This document shows, piece after piece, positions 45,223 through 55,781 of a stretch of 64,000 nt of DNA. The notes beneath the pieces are model-generated. The model worked only from the letters and a program-made list of their open reading frames with translations. It was not told the DNA's origin and searched no databases. Position numbers and translations under genes: made by a program. The first letter of the stretch is position 1, and each line of letters opens with the position of its first letter. Source of the DNA: Gorillibacterium timonense (GTDB lineage Bacteria > Bacillota > Bacilli > Paenibacillales > NBRC-103111); the NCBI RefSeq assembly GCF_001457415.1, contig NZ_LN881723.1:248001-312000 (forward strand). Direction: 5' to 3'.

Positions 45223-47067
45223 TCAAGCGTTGTCATGTCCGAATGATTTCAACTGCTTCTCCAGGGTTATGATCTCACTTGCAATCTTTGCCGCCAGCAT
45301 GACATCTCCGGCTTTGCTGGCCCCGGCCATCTCTTCTCTCTTTTGTTTGATGGCCTGTTGACGGAATTCTTTGCGGATTTGGCTGATGTAATCGTCGATG
45401 ACCTGCTGGTTGGTCTCCGGCAGCGTCTTCATCAGGATCGCACCGGCCGCCGTCTCGAGCCGTTCGTCCTGCAAAGTCGCCAGATAGCGGCTGGCATTGG
45501 GAGGATTCCCCTGAGCATAATACGCGTACAAATAAGCAGCAAGCGCCGCATGGGTTTCCGAAATAAATTCTTCCCCGATTCGTTCCCGAACGTATTCCGC
45601 TACATCTCGATCATGCATCATGACAGCGAGAAGAAGAATCTCCGCGTTGTGGTAAGCGCGTCCCGGGGAAGGATGTCTTCCCGCACCGTTCCCGTTATTT
45701 TTACCATTATTCCACGAAATTTCTTTATTATCCCTGTTCTCTTTCTTTTTCAGGAATTCCTGCCGAGCTTGCCCAACTTCCTGTTTAAACCCTTCCAGCC
45801 CCGCTTGGAACTCAGTCGTCAGCTCTTTGGCGTAATGCTCCCTTTCGAGCGGCGAGGCGAGCTCACCCACGAGCCGGGCGGCGGTCTCCAGGTATCTCAG
45901 ACGGCCATCTTCGCTCAGCAGATTGAAATTCCTCCGTACGTATTGAAGACGGTAGCGTACGGAGCTGACGGCCCCCTCGATGATTTCTTTTCTAAACCTT
46001 CCAGGTCCGTAGGCGGTAATGAATTCGTCCGGGTCTTTCGCTTCCGGCAGCATCGCGATGCGCACGGTAAGCCCCGCCTTCTCCAGCATGGCGAGCGCTT
46101 TGTAAGCAGCGGATTGACCCGCGTTATCCCCGTCGTAGCAGACCAGCACTTCATCCGCATTGCGGCGCAGGATAGAGCAATGCTCTTCAGTCAGAGCAGT
46201 CCCCATCGTCGCAACCCCGTTCTCGATCCCCGCTTCCCACGCTTTGATGACGTCCAGATAGCCCTCAAAAAGAACGATCTGTCCGGTTTTGCGGATTTGC
46301 GGCCGGGCGCGGTGAAAATTGTACAAATTGCGGCTTTTGCTGAACAAGGGAGATTCCGGACTGTTGAGATATTTCGGCTGTACGTCTCCAAGAGCTCTTC
46401 CGGCAAAAGCGATCACTTTCCCCTTAAAGTCATGGATCGGAAAGATAAGCCGGTCTCGAAACTTATCCAGATAACCGTTCCCGTCCGATTTGGCGGAAAC
46501 CAGCCCTCCTTTCTCGCATAGGGGCAGCGAGAAGCCCCTCTTGTCCAGTTGCAATGCCAGCAGGTCCCAGCTGTCGGCTGCGCATCCGATCTCGAAAGTC
46601 TCGATCAGCTTCTGGGACACTCCCCGGTTTCTCACATAACTCAGAGCCTTCTGGCCCTGTTTGGTGCTACCCAATATATATTGATACAATCGGGATGCCA
46701 ATTCATGCGCCGCAAAAAGATTCTCGCGGTCTTTGCGTTCCGGGTCGGATTCGCGCGGAGCTCCTTCCCAGTCCGTAGGGATTCCCGCTTCCTCGGCCAG
46801 CTGCCTGACAGCCTCGGGGAACGAGTATCCTTCCAATTCCATGACGAAATGAATGAGATTGCCCGTCGCGCGGCATCCGAAGCAATGGTAAATTTGCCGT
46901 TCCGGATTGACGGTAAAGGAAGGCGTCTTCTCCGAATGAAAGGGGCAAAGCCCCTTCAAATAATTCCCCTGCTTCTTCAAATGGACATATTTGCCGACCA
47001 CATCGGCGATGTCATGCCTCTTCAGGACTGACTCAATCACTTCATCGGGTATGCGTCCATAACTCAT
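45223..47067 (-). CDS. dnaG: DNA primase DnaG
   Basis: DnaG makes RNA primers at the replication fork. The 614 residues show the CHC2 zinc finger (Cys41, His44, Cys62, Cys65), the TOPRIM core ([22 protein letters not shown]) and a C-terminal helicase-binding domain after a flexible Asn/Gly-rich linker (about 430-450). The ATG at 47067 has AGGTG 6 nt upstream; an ATG five codons earlier has none. It is followed by rpoD and preceded by yqxD, as in Bacillus. Confidence 0.97.
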   Translation of the reverse strand: MSYGRIPDEVIESVLKRHDIADVVGKYVHLKKQGNYLKGLCPFHSEKTPSFTVNPERQIYHCFGCRATGNLIHFVMELEGYSFPEAVRQLAEEAGIPTDWEGAPRESDPERKDRENLFAAHELASRLYQYILGSTKQGQKALSYVRNRGVSQKLIETFEIGCAADSWDLLALQLDKRGFSLPLCEKGGLVSAKSDGNGYLDKFRDRLIFPIHDFKGKVIAFAGRALGDVQPKYLNSPESPLFSKSRNLYNFHRARPQIRKTGQIVLFEGYLDVIKAWEAGIENGVATMGTALTEEHCSILRRNADEVLVCYDGDNAGQSAAYKALAMLEKAGLTVRIAMLPEAKDPDEFITAYGPGRFRKEIIEGAVSSVRYRLQYVRRNFNLLSEDGRLRYLETAARLVGELASPLEREHYAKELTTEFQAGLEGFKQEVGQARQEFLKKKENRDNKEISWNNGKNNGNGAGRHPSPGRAYHNAEILLLAVMMHDRDVAEYVRERIGEEFISETHAALAAYLYAYYAQGNPPNASRYLATLQDERLETAAGAILMKTLPETNQQVIDDYISQIRKEFRQQAIKQKREEMAGASKAGDVMLAAKIASEIITLEKQLKSFGHDNA

Positions 47068-47109
47068 TATCTTCACCTGCATCTCATGGACACGTCTTTA
47101 TCTATTCGC

Positions 47110-47580
47110 TTATGTGATGAATATCTCCTGCTTGTCCGACAAAACTTTTGTCAGAGTTTGTAGAAAGGTCAGACGGTCTTCCTCAGTGAACGCCTTCGGA
47201 CCCTTGGATCGGCCTCCTCCTCGGCGCTTGCGCATCTGTTCGTTGCGCCTTTCCAGAAGGAAATCAATGGTCCGGTTCGAATAGATCTGTCCGCGATTGG
47301 ACAAGGCGATCGCCCGCTTGCCGATTCCGATGGCCGCAAGACCGAAATCTTGCGTGACCAGCACATCGTCCGCCTGAATCCGATTCGCAATGTAGAGATC
47401 GACTGACTGATCGGAGCGGTCCACTTGAAAGACGGTAACCCCGTCTTCTGGAACGAGCCGATGGTCGAACGAAGCGACCATCCAAACCGGAACGTCAAAC
47501 TTCCGGGCTGTCCTGGCGATCTCGGACTTGACCGGGCAGGCGTCGGCGTCGACAATTATGATTCTTCCCTCTCTGTTCAT
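47110..47580 (-). CDS. yqxD: YaiI/YqxD-family protein (UPF0178)
   Basis: The 156 residues show the family start IIIVDADACPVK and VLVTQDFGLAAIGIGK, an arrangement of acidic residues reminiscent of PIN-like nucleases. The function is not established. GGGTGGG lies 6 nt before the ATG. Its position just before dnaG is conserved in Bacillus. Confidence 0.9.
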   Translation of the reverse strand: MNREGRIIIVDADACPVKSEIARTARKFDVPVWMVASFDHRLVPEDGVTVFQVDRSDQSVDLYIANRIQADDVLVTQDFGLAAIGIGKRAIALSNRGQIYSNRTIDFLLERRNEQMRKRRGGGRSKGPKAFTEEDRLTFLQTLTKVLSDKQEIFIT

Positions 47581-47704
47581 CGCTTACCCACCCGCTCACC
47601 CATTCAAGCATATTCTTTCATAAACTATATACGACCAAGTCTTGAAAATTCCTTCCTGGATCGTCAGGCCGATTTCTCGGGCCTGCATCCGCAGACACCA
47701 GAGC

Positions 47705-48538
47705 TCAAAAACGGATATGGTCGTGCTGGTGATTCGCACGGTACATGTCCTGGATCATGCTGGCCGTTTCCTCCACTGCCCGGTTGGTCACATCGATGGT
47801 TACACAGCCGAGCCGCTCCATGATGGCGGTCGAGTAGTCAAGCTCCTGCTCGATGCGCTCGAGCTTGGCATAGCTAGCTTCGCCGTGCAGACCAAGCGCC
47901 TTGAGCCGCTCCTTGCGAATCGCGTTGAGCTTGTCGGTGCCGATACGAAGCCCGATGATCTTGCTCTTTGGAATGGTGAACAATTCCTTCGGAGGCTTCA
48001 ACTCGGGAACAAGCGGCACGTTGGCAACCTTGAACCTCTTATTCGCCAAATACATCGCGAGCGGAGTCTTCGAGGTCCGCGAGACACCGACCAGCACGAT
48101 ATCGGCTTTGAGTACGCCGGAAGGATCGCGCCCGTCGTCGTATTTGACGGCAAATTCGATGGCTTCCACACGTTTGAAATAATCATCATCCAACTCGTGG
48201 ATGATGCCGGGCTCATGCCGGGATTGCTTGTGCAGCAGCCCTTCCAGGTTGCCGATGATCGGACCGAGGAGGTCGATGCAGACAATCTTGTTGAGCAGAG
48301 CCTGCTCCAACAAATAATCTCTCAGCTCGGGCACGACCAGCGTAAAGACGATCATGCTGCGGCTGTTCCGCGCGGCTCCGATCACCCGATCAATGCCTGG
48401 CTTGTCCTGAATGAACGTGACGCGCACGATCTGCACGGCAATCGGGGAAAACTGGACAGCTGCAGCACGGACCGCCGCTTCCCCCGTATCTCCTGCCGAG
48501 TCTGAAATCACATAGACCGTTGGGGTATTTTCCATCAT
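47705..48538 (-). CDS. yqfL: PPDK/PEP synthase regulatory protein (YqfL)
   Basis: Proteins of this family (DUF299) are bifunctional ADP-dependent kinases and phosphorylases of pyruvate phosphate dikinase or PEP synthase. The P-loop GVSRTSKTP lies at about residues 150-158, and the start VYVISDSAGDTGEA is typical. The ATG at 48538 stands 6 nt after AGGAGG; an ATG two codons earlier abuts it. In Bacillus ccpN precedes yqfL; here glyS is the direct neighbour, with 10 nt between. Confidence 0.92.
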   Translation of the reverse strand: MMENTPTVYVISDSAGDTGEAAVRAAAVQFSPIAVQIVRVTFIQDKPGIDRVIGAARNSRSMIVFTLVVPELRDYLLEQALLNKIVCIDLLGPIIGNLEGLLHKQSRHEPGIIHELDDDYFKRVEAIEFAVKYDDGRDPSGVLKADIVLVGVSRTSKTPLAMYLANKRFKVANVPLVPELKPPKELFTIPKSKIIGLRIGTDKLNAIRKERLKALGLHGEASYAKLERIEQELDYSTAIMERLGCVTIDVTNRAVEETASMIQDMYRANHQHDHIRF

Positions 48539-48548
48539 GGGCATCCTC

Positions 48549-50624
48549 CTACCACACCAGTTTGGAGAAATCGGCGAAGCTGCGGACCATCAGGGCAACG
48601 ATGGAGAGAAGGCCAAGACGGTTCCTACGAACGTCCGGGTCTTCCGCCATCACCATGACCGCCTCGAAGAAAGCGGTAATGGGAGCTTCCAGCTGGCGGA
48701 GCAGAGCGAGGGCAGCGCCAGCTTCATTCTTGTCCAGGTGAACTTGATACGCATGCTGCATCCGGATGACGGCTTCAAACAACTCCCGTTCTGACGGCTC
48801 GGTGAATTCGTCCGGCACCACTTCGGCGCTATCCGCCTTAGCGGCGAGGTTGACGGCACGGTTGAATGATTCTACCGCTGCTTTGAAGCCGGGTTTCCGA
48901 ACGGAAATGGATAGCTCATCCGCCCTTGCGACGGCGCCGGCGACGCTGTCAAAGCCGACAGCCAAGACCGCGTCTACGATATCGTATCGGATTCCCCGCT
49001 CGGAGAGCAGGTTCTTCATCCGCAGACCGAAAAAGTCGTAAAGGGTATTACGGATGTCCCCCTCCTCGCGTTTCAACAAGTTTGCGGTTTTCAGAACATC
49101 GAGAGAAACCTCGAACAAATCTCCTACTCCCAAGGGGAGCCGATGCTCCAGGAGAATCTGGACAATACCTGATGCCTGGCGGCGGAGAGCGTACGGATCC
49201 TGCGAGCCGGTCGGGACGATGCCGATGGAGAAGCAGCCGACGATGGTATCGATCTTGTCCGCGAGGCTGACGACGGCGCCGACTACCGTCGAAGGCACGG
49301 CATCTCCCGCATGGCGCGGTTGATAATGCTCGTTGACGGCTTTCGCCACTTCGCCCGACTCTCCGGCTTTGCGGGCATAATCCTCGCCCATGATCCCCTG
49401 CAGTTCGGGGAATTCGTAGACCATTTGGGTAACCAAGTCAAATTTGCAGATCGAGGCGGCTCGGACGATCTCGGCAGTTTTCGCCACTTCAACCCCGATC
49501 CGCGAAGCGAGCGCTGCGGCAATGGCCGTAATCCGGCGTACCTTATCGCCCACCGTTCCGAGCTCCTCCTGAAAGACGACGGTTTCCAGCTTTTGCAGCG
49601 CGCTGTCGATGGGCATCTCTTGATCTTCTTCATAGAAGAAGCGGGCATCCGACAAGCGGGCGCGAAGCACCTTTTCATTGCCGCGGGCGACCGTATCGAG
49701 ATGCTCCTTGTTGCCGTTTCGGACCGTCACGAAATGCGGCAGCAGATTCTCGCTCGCATCCAGCACCGGAAAATACCGCTGATGCTCACGCATGGAGGTG
49801 ATCAGGACCTCCTTCGGAATCGTGAGGAATCCCGGATCAAACGAGCCGAACAGAACGGTCGGCGTCTCCACCAGGAACAGCACCTCCTCAAGGAGGTCTT
49901 CCTTCACCGGTATGACCCAGCCCTTATCGGCGGCAAGCTCTGTGAGCTGCTTCATCATCAGCTCCTTGCGCTTGTCGACGTCTGCGATGACATGCTGGTC
50001 CGCAAGCGCCGCCTCATAATCGGCCGGAGATGTGATTTCAACGGATTGTCCAAGGAAGCGATGCCCGCGGGTTACGCGTCCCGCTGTCACGCCTGCGACG
50101 GACAGGTCGATCACCTCACGGCCGAACAGAGCGACGAGCCAGCGAATCGGACGCACGAACTTCATCTCGCGGCTACCCCAGCGCATGTTCTTGGGGAAGG
50201 TCATCGTTTGAATGACCTGCATCAGTCCTTCTCCGAGCAAAGCCGCCGTTTCAACGCCCTGATGATGGCGAGTGGCATGCACGTAATCGACTCCTTGCAG
50301 CTCCTTAAAATAAAGGTCCTCCGGATTTACACCCTGACTGCGGGCGAACCCGAGGGCCGCTTTACTCCAGGCACCTTGGTCGTCGAGGGCGATTTTACGG
50401 GAAGGCCCCTTCGCCTCCACGCTCTCATCTCGCTGCTGTTCCTCCATCTCCTTCACCCAGACAGCAAAGCGCCGCGGAGTGGCGTAGGTTTTAACGGATG
50501 CATAGCCGATTCGGGTCTCGTCAAGCCATTTGCCGAGCCGGTCTGCCAGCTGTTCCGTCGCCGGTCGGATGAACGCGGAGGGAACCTCCTCCATTCCGAT
50601 TTCGAGGAGCAGATCCTTAGCCAT
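48549..50624 (-). CDS. glyS: Glycyl-tRNA synthetase beta subunit
   Basis: This subunit of the heterotetrameric synthetase binds tRNA and includes HD-like and anticodon-binding-like domains. The 691 residues open with [15 protein letters not shown], the standard start, and contain [19 protein letters not shown] and [18 protein letters not shown] segments of the family. It overlaps glyQ by 8 nt. Expression is expected to follow the glycine T-box upstream of glyQ. Confidence 0.97.
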   Translation of the reverse strand: MAKDLLLEIGMEEVPSAFIRPATEQLADRLGKWLDETRIGYASVKTYATPRRFAVWVKEMEEQQRDESVEAKGPSRKIALDDQGAWSKAALGFARSQGVNPEDLYFKELQGVDYVHATRHHQGVETAALLGEGLMQVIQTMTFPKNMRWGSREMKFVRPIRWLVALFGREVIDLSVAGVTAGRVTRGHRFLGQSVEITSPADYEAALADQHVIADVDKRKELMMKQLTELAADKGWVIPVKEDLLEEVLFLVETPTVLFGSFDPGFLTIPKEVLITSMREHQRYFPVLDASENLLPHFVTVRNGNKEHLDTVARGNEKVLRARLSDARFFYEEDQEMPIDSALQKLETVVFQEELGTVGDKVRRITAIAAALASRIGVEVAKTAEIVRAASICKFDLVTQMVYEFPELQGIMGEDYARKAGESGEVAKAVNEHYQPRHAGDAVPSTVVGAVVSLADKIDTIVGCFSIGIVPTGSQDPYALRRQASGIVQILLEHRLPLGVGDLFEVSLDVLKTANLLKREEGDIRNTLYDFFGLRMKNLLSERGIRYDIVDAVLAVGFDSVAGAVARADELSISVRKPGFKAAVESFNRAVNLAAKADSAEVVPDEFTEPSERELFEAVIRMQHAYQVHLDKNEAGAALALLRQLEAPITAFFEAVMVMAEDPDVRRNRLGLLSIVALMVRSFADFSKLVW

Positions 50625-51507
50625 GGTGCACCGTTCCTTTCTCCTTCAGCAGGGGGAAGCCGAGCCGTTCCCGCTCCTCCAGATAGGTTTGGGCGCAGCG
50701 CCTGGCCAAATTGCGAACCCGGGTAATATAACCGGTTCGTTCGGTGACGCTGATCGCTCCCCGAGCGTCGAGCAGGTTGAAGGTGTGCGAGCATTTCAAT
50801 ACATAATCGTAAGCCGGGTAGATCAGATTCTGCTCCAAAGCGCGCTTCGCTTCCTCTTCATAGGTTTGGAACAGACGGAACAACATCGAGACGTCTGAAA
50901 CCTCAAAGGTATATTTGGAGTGCTCGTATTCCTGCTGTGTGAACACATCGCCATAAGTCACGCCTTCCGCATAGTCGAGATCGAAGACATTTTCCTTATC
51001 TTGAATATAAGAAGCCAACCGCTCCAGACCGTACGTGATCTCAACGGCAACCGGTGCCGTATCGATGCCCCCAACCTGTTGAAAGTAGGTGAACTGAGTC
51101 ACTTCCATGCCGTCCAGCCACACCTCCCAGCCGAGACCCCAGGCGCCGAGAGTCGGACCTTCCCAGTTGTCTTCGACAAACCGGATGTCATGCTCAAGCG
51201 GATTTACGCCAAGCCGCTTCAAGCTTTCCAGATAGAGCTCTTGAATGTTGTCAGGCGAGGGCTTCATGATGACTTGAAACTGATGATGCTGATAGAGGCG
51301 GTTCGGGTTTTCTCCATAACGGCCGTCTGCCGGGCGGCGGGACGGTTCCACATAAGCCACGTTCCACGGCTCCGGTCCGAGGCTGCGCAGAAAGGTGGAC
51401 GGGTTGAAGGTCCCCGCTCCCTTCTCGGAGTCGTACGGCTGCATGATGATGCAGTTTTGTTCGGACCAGTACTGCTGCAGCGTCGATATGATCTGCTGAA
51501 AATACAC
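50617..51507 (-). CDS. glyQ: Glycyl-tRNA synthetase alpha subunit
   Basis: This is the catalytic class II subunit that activates glycine. The sequence after the start, [20 protein letters not shown], is the standard one. The GTG at 51507 gives the usual 296 residues and stands 6 nt after GGAGGG, whereas the ATG two codons earlier directly abuts that site. Motif 2-type segments ([19 protein letters not shown]) and [19 protein letters not shown] are present. It is controlled by the T-box upstream. Confidence 0.96.
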   Translation of the reverse strand: MYFQQIISTLQQYWSEQNCIIMQPYDSEKGAGTFNPSTFLRSLGPEPWNVAYVEPSRRPADGRYGENPNRLYQHHQFQVIMKPSPDNIQELYLESLKRLGVNPLEHDIRFVEDNWEGPTLGAWGLGWEVWLDGMEVTQFTYFQQVGGIDTAPVAVEITYGLERLASYIQDKENVFDLDYAEGVTYGDVFTQQEYEHSKYTFEVSDVSMLFRLFQTYEEEAKRALEQNLIYPAYDYVLKCSHTFNLLDARGAISVTERTGYITRVRNLARRCAQTYLEERERLGFPLLKEKGTVHHG

Positions 51508-51592
51508 GAACATCCCTCCGTCCATAATCCAAAATGGTCGCTCATTGATACGAGGGGCGGACGGCAAGTGCGAAGGGCCTCCCTAAATGAGA

Positions 51593-51829
51593 AAAAGCCC
51601 GGCGTCTCCTATGCCGGTTACCCGTACATAGGGACGAGAGCTTGATGCACCCGCGGTTCCACCCTACTTGGCCCGACGCTCAAACGTCTTGCCCTCTTTT
51701 CCGTACGTACCGGCACTCCGGAATGCCTTCCCCGCGGGAGTCGTACCGGGCTTCCACCTCTCCCCGGCTCTCTAAACCGACCGATCCTGCGCGTACTTTT
51801 TTCCTTCATGATGCCGAAATTCATTCGTA
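51593..51829 (-). promoter_or_regulatory. Glycine T-box leader of glyQS
   Basis: The T-box sequence AGGGTGGAACCGCGGG lies at 51665-51650 on the minus strand, between a structured stem I region and a terminator (CGTC-CCTATG...CATAGG-GACG, then GGGCTTTTT, about 51594-51640). Uncharged tRNA-Gly would pair with the T-box and prevent termination. I could not fix the specifier codon by eye; the gene downstream argues for glycine. Confidence 0.93.
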
Positions 51830-51835
51830 TCCGAT

Positions 51836-51865
51836 ATCATATCAGACCCCAGGAAGGGTTGTCAA
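51836..51865 (-). promoter_or_regulatory. Sigma-A promoter of the glyQS T-box transcript
   Basis: TTGACA (51865-51860), 18 nt and TATGAT (51841-51836), about 75 nt after the recO stop. Confidence 0.85.
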
Positions 51866-51938
51866 CACGCTTTATCGGTTGAATCATTTCAGAGAGAAGA
51901 GCCGATGATGTCTAGCGATTTGCGAGCTAGGCGCAATG

Positions 51939-52688
51939 TTAAATCCCGTACTTCTCCATCTGATCGAGAAAATCGCGGGATTTCCACTTCGTGTTCATGT
52001 GTATGTCCATGAAGGAGCGCATGATGGAGCGGATCTCCGTCTTCGTCTCCGGTGAGACCTCCGTTGCCCCTAGACGCCTGAGATCCATTCGCTGAAAAAT
52101 TCGCAAAAGACGCAAAGCCTTCGGGGACAGAGGAACGGCAGAGGGGTCTTTGGCTCGACAGCGCGGGCACAAGATCCCTCCTTGCATCATGCTGAGCATC
52201 ATCTCGCCTTCCTCGCCACCGCACGATACGCATTCGTCCAGCTGCGGGAGGTAACCCGCCAGGGCCAGCATCTTCATCTCCATCACCGCCAAGATGATGG
52301 CCGGGTCCTTGTCTTCCTCAATCGCCTGCAGAGCGGCCTTCACCTGTTCAAACAGACTGCCGTTCGGTTCGCGCTCCGCTGTGAGTCGATCCACAAGCTC
52401 GGCTAAATAAGCCGAATATGCAGCCTTGTGCAAATCTTCTCGAAGCGGTCGATGCGGCTGAATGGAATCCCCTTGGTTCAAGGTTCCCATCTGTCCCGAA
52501 CCGAAGTAAATCACGTATTCCCCGTATGTAAAAGGCTGGGTTACGGCGGCCAACCGGCTTTTCACCTTCTTGGCGCCTCGGGCCATCACGCTGATCTTGC
52601 CCATGCGACCGGTCAAAAGCGAAAGAATCCGGTGGCCTTCCCCGTAATCCATCGAACGGATGACGATTCCTTCCACATGCTCAAGCAC
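51939..52688 (-). CDS. recO: DNA repair protein RecO
   Basis: RecO helps load RecA onto SSB-coated DNA and anneals strands. The 249 residues have an N-terminal OB fold (EGIVIRSMDYGEGHRI), a helical domain and a zinc ribbon (CVSCGG...CPRC, about 156-178). The start is GTG with GGGAGTGG 6 nt upstream. It follows yqzL after 50 nt, the Bacillus order era-yqzL-recO. Confidence 0.95.
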   Translation of the reverse strand: MLEHVEGIVIRSMDYGEGHRILSLLTGRMGKISVMARGAKKVKSRLAAVTQPFTYGEYVIYFGSGQMGTLNQGDSIQPHRPLREDLHKAAYSAYLAELVDRLTAEREPNGSLFEQVKAALQAIEEDKDPAIILAVMEMKMLALAGYLPQLDECVSCGGEEGEMMLSMMQGGILCPRCRAKDPSAVPLSPKALRLLRIFQRMDLRRLGATEVSPETKTEIRSIMRSFMDIHMNTKWKSRDFLDQMEKYGI

Positions 52689-52738
52689 CGAATCCCACTC
52701 CCATATCCAACTTATTCGTTACCTCTTCGTTCAAGCCT

Positions 52739-52888
52739 TTAGAGGTACGGATCCGACTCAAATGGAGCGGAAGCGTCCTCCATAAGCTCTTCTTGCCTAT
52801 CCTCTTGCGATTCATCGTCCTTGTATAGCAGATAAGCCTCGACATTCCCTGTATGGTGGAAATACTGCCAGTAAAACTCTTTCATCAT
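52739..52888 (-). CDS. yqzL: YqzL-family small protein
   Basis: The 49-residue product contains the family segment FYWQYFHHTGNVEAYLLYKD followed by an acidic tail. AGGAGG-type GGAGG lies 6 nt before the first of two adjacent ATGs. YqzL lies between era and recO in Bacillus too; its function is unknown. The small size and exact synteny make the call firm. Confidence 0.88.
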   Translation of the reverse strand: MMKEFYWQYFHHTGNVEAYLLYKDDESQEDRQEELMEDASAPFESDPYL

Positions 52889-53046
52889 TCCCATCCTCCC
52901 CAAAGTGAACATGATGATGTAGATAGATAGTATTCGAATGATCCAGAGCCTTTAAACGAATTCACCCGCAGCAATTGCTGGGAGCCCAACCAGCGGTCAT
53001 AACTCCCGTTCCTTTCAAAAGGTCACGTCGATCCGGCCATCCACGC

Positions 53047-53976
53047 TTATTCCTCCCGGAAGCCCAAATCGCGAAGAACGCGGTCCTGATTCCGCCAATC
53101 CTTCTTCACTTTCACCCATAGCTCGAGGAAGGTTTTGGAACCGAGCAGCGCTTCAATGTCCTTCCGCGCCAACTGGCCGATCTGTTTGAGCAAGGCACCC
53201 TGCTTGCCGATCACGATGCCCTTCTGGGAATCCCGCTCCACGAAGATCACGGCGCCGATCTTCACGAGCCCGTTCTTCTCGACGGACATGGATTCGATCG
53301 TGACCGCGATGGAATGCGGCACCTCTTCGCGGGTCAGCTGTAGAATCTTCTCGCGGATCAGCTCCGCGCAGACAAACTGCTCCGGATGATCGGTAATCTG
53401 ATCGGCGGGGTAATATTGCGGGCCTTCCGGCAAATACTTGCCCACCTGCTCCAGCAGAGTATTCACGTTATTCCCGAGAAGTGCCGACACCGGAATGATC
53501 TCGGCAAAGTTATAGAGATCCTTGTAGGCCGCAATGGCCGGGAGAAGCGCCTCCGGATGCACCTGATCGATCTTGTTCAGCACCAGGATGACCGGCGTCG
53601 TTGTCGCCTTCAGACGTTCGATGATGAAGCGGTCTCCGCCGCCAAGCTCCTCCGCCGCATTGACGAGGAAGAGAATGGCGTCTACCTCTTGAAGGGTACC
53701 TTCCGCCACCTTGACCATATAGTCACCTAGCTTGGATTGCGGCTTGTGAATGCCGGGCGTATCCAGGAAAACGATCTGCTTGTCGTCCGTGGTGTAGACT
53801 CCGTGAATTTTGTTGCGGGTCGTTTGCGGCTTGTCCGACATGATCGCGACCTTTTGGCCGATCACCTGGTTCATCAGCGTGGATTTTCCGACATTCGGTC
53901 GTCCGACGATGGCGACGAAGCCGGACCGGTAAACGGGCTTTTGGGCGTGATCACGCCGGTTGTTCTCAGTTGACAT
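53047..53976 (-). CDS. era: GTPase Era
   Basis: Era binds the 3' end of 16S rRNA and acts in 30S assembly. The 309 residues carry G1 GRPNVGKS (25-32), G3 DTPGIHKP, G4 NKID and a C-terminal KH domain with the GxxG-type loop [17 protein letters not shown] lies 5 nt before the ATG. It is followed by yqzL and preceded by cdd. Confidence 0.97.
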   Translation of the reverse strand: MSTENNRRDHAQKPVYRSGFVAIVGRPNVGKSTLMNQVIGQKVAIMSDKPQTTRNKIHGVYTTDDKQIVFLDTPGIHKPQSKLGDYMVKVAEGTLQEVDAILFLVNAAEELGGGDRFIIERLKATTTPVILVLNKIDQVHPEALLPAIAAYKDLYNFAEIIPVSALLGNNVNTLLEQVGKYLPEGPQYYPADQITDHPEQFVCAELIREKILQLTREEVPHSIAVTIESMSVEKNGLVKIGAVIFVERDSQKGIVIGKQGALLKQIGQLARKDIEALLGSKTFLELWVKVKKDWRNQDRVLRDLGFREE

Positions 53977-54085
53977 GTAATCCTCCTTGGACGTTATCCT
54001 CGTATCTTGTACGTTCAGGCGTCAATTGGTTTGAAAAAGGTGCAGTGGATGCAGGGATAGGGCTCACGTTGATAACGTCCTATTC

Positions 54086-54526
54086 CTATTTAACCTGATC
54101 TTCTTCCGATGCATCATCCGGCAGCAGAAAAGCTCCGGGCAGAAGCGCTCCCACCGTTGTTTCGGTCAGGGCGCCCTTTAAATTCGTGAGATACACGGGC
54201 ATATCCGGCCCGCACAGCTCGATCAAGACTTGGCGGCAAATGCCACAGGGGGTAATCGGACCGTCTGTATCGCCTGTGACTGCGATCGCTTGAAAGCTTT
54301 GCGGAGCGTGACCATCCGCAATCGCGCGGAAGACCGCCGTCCGTTCGGCGCAGTTGGTCGGACCGAGCGCTCCGTTCTCGATATTGCAGCCGAGGTGGAT
54401 GCTTCCGTCTGCAGCCAGAAGGGCACTGCCCACCTTGAACCGAGAATAAGGGGTATAGGCTCTCGCGCGAACGCGTTTCGCCTCCGCCACCAGGTGGTCT
54501 TTCATCTCTTGGGTGATCTTTGTCAT
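54086..54526 (-). CDS. cdd: Cytidine deaminase
   Basis: The enzyme hydrolyses cytidine and deoxycytidine to uridine forms. The zinc ligands and catalytic Glu are Cys59-Ala-Glu61 and PCGIC (Cys94, Cys97). The 146 residues match the homotetrameric class. It lies in the conserved dgkA-cdd-era order. Confidence 0.96.
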   Translation of the reverse strand: MTKITQEMKDHLVAEAKRVRARAYTPYSRFKVGSALLAADGSIHLGCNIENGALGPTNCAERTAVFRAIADGHAPQSFQAIAVTGDTDGPITPCGICRQVLIELCGPDMPVYLTNLKGALTETTVGALLPGAFLLPDDASEEDQVK

Positions 54527-54548
54527 GCAAATCCTCTCCTTCCGAAGG

Positions 54549-55256
54549 TTAAAACGGCAACGATAATCGGTTCAATTCAAAAAGCAGCAGGGTGATGGCG
54601 ACCCCGGATGACGCCCCGAACAAGATTCCGGGCAACGTCCGGGTCTTGCGCCGATACAGGATCAGGAGGAACAAGGCCGCCATGAAGGCAGCCAAAAAAG
54701 CGGGAAGCATCTGGGTCGAGCTGATGGCGATGAGGGTCGCAAGCGATGCGATCACTCCGGATAGCAGGCTTGGGCGCAAGAACAGCGTCCGGCCAAAGCG
54801 AGTTTCTGCCACAATGACCACCAGCAGCACGAGCAGCAGATAGATCCATACGGATTCCACCGATAGTTCGCGTCCTGGGTCGCGGGCCGCGTGGAACAGG
54901 CGTTCCACCGGCTGGAAGAACACGGCGATCCCGACCGCAATGGCAAAGACCGCCGCAACCAAAACGGCGGCTGCAGCGGTATCCTTGGCGATCTTGGCGA
55001 GAGGGTGCCGGTTTGGCATGGCCAGATCGACCGTCTTCTCAATCGCCGTATTGATGAGCTCGGTTACGATCACAAGCGTAATGGCGAGCAGCAAGAAGAG
55101 CAGATGGATCGGGTCGATCCGAAAAAACACAGCCGAGATGATCACCACAAAGGTCGCGAAGAAATGGATCTTCATATTCGGCTGGGAAGAAAGGGCATAC
55201 TTTACGCCTTCATAGGCGTAGTGCAGGCTGCGAAGAAAGCGCGGCCCGGATTTCAC
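54549..55256 (-). CDS. dgkA: Diacylglycerol/undecaprenol kinase with a C-terminal membrane extension
   Basis: The first 120 residues are a DgkA-type lipid kinase: the catalytic and metal-binding Glu residues lie in ELINTAIEKTVDLA (66-79) and the HPLAKIAKDTAAAAVLVAA segment is conserved. In Gram-positives this enzyme phosphorylates undecaprenol. The remaining 115 residues add about four membrane helices not present in the short Bacillus enzyme; I see no PAP2 motif in them. The GTG start overlaps the ybeY stop by four bases (GTGA), so translation is coupled. Confidence 0.88.
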   Translation of the reverse strand: MKSGPRFLRSLHYAYEGVKYALSSQPNMKIHFFATFVVIISAVFFRIDPIHLLFLLLAITLVIVTELINTAIEKTVDLAMPNRHPLAKIAKDTAAAAVLVAAVFAIAVGIAVFFQPVERLFHAARDPGRELSVESVWIYLLLVLLVVIVAETRFGRTLFLRPSLLSGVIASLATLIAISSTQMLPAFLAAFMAALFLLILYRRKTRTLPGILFGASSGVAITLLLFELNRLSLPF

Positions 55257-55777
55257 CGGATGAGCCCTGCCTTGATCAGAATCTCCTCCTGCTTGGCGAA
55301 CATCTCCTTCTCTTCCTTCAGCCCTTCCTCGTGATCATATCCGATCAGATGCAGGAAGCCATGAACAAACAGGAAGCCAAGCTCGCGCTCCAGCGAATGG
55401 CCGTATTCCTCCGCTTGAGCGGATGCCCTCTCCACAGAGATGACGATGTCGCCGAGCGGTTCCTCCTCCTGGAATTCCTCCGGGGTCTCCCCGTCTTCGC
55501 CAGAAAGCTCCTCCAAATCGGAATAATCGATTTCCGGCTCCTCCATATCCTCGTCCAGCATTGGGAAGGACAGCACATCCGTCGCCTTATCTTTTCCCCG
55601 ATATTCTTCGTTCAAGCGGCGGATCTCTTCATCATCGACGAAGGTGAGCTCCACCCGGCCGTTTGCCACGCCTTCCTGTTCGCCGGCTATACGCAACAGT
55701 GCTTCTAACTGTTCACTCATTTCATCTCGGATCGGATACTTCTCCTGCTCATCCGTCCAGACCAATTGCAATGCCAT
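55253..55777 (-). CDS. ybeY: Endoribonuclease YbeY
   Basis: YbeY is a zinc-dependent RNase involved in 16S rRNA maturation. The metal motif is HGFLHLIGYDH with His139, His143 and His149. A markedly acidic insert (about 74-107, rich in Glu and Asp) lies between the FPM and GDIVIS strands. The ATG at 55777 stands 9 nt after AAGGAG; the frame is open 38 codons further upstream inside pgpH. It is embedded in the phoH-pgpH-ybeY-dgkA order. Confidence 0.95.
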   Translation of the reverse strand: MALQLVWTDEQEKYPIRDEMSEQLEALLRIAGEQEGVANGRVELTFVDDEEIRRLNEEYRGKDKATDVLSFPMLDEDMEEPEIDYSDLEELSGEDGETPEEFQEEEPLGDIVISVERASAQAEEYGHSLERELGFLFVHGFLHLIGYDHEEGLKEEKEMFAKQEEILIKAGLIR

Positions 55778-55781
55778 AGGA

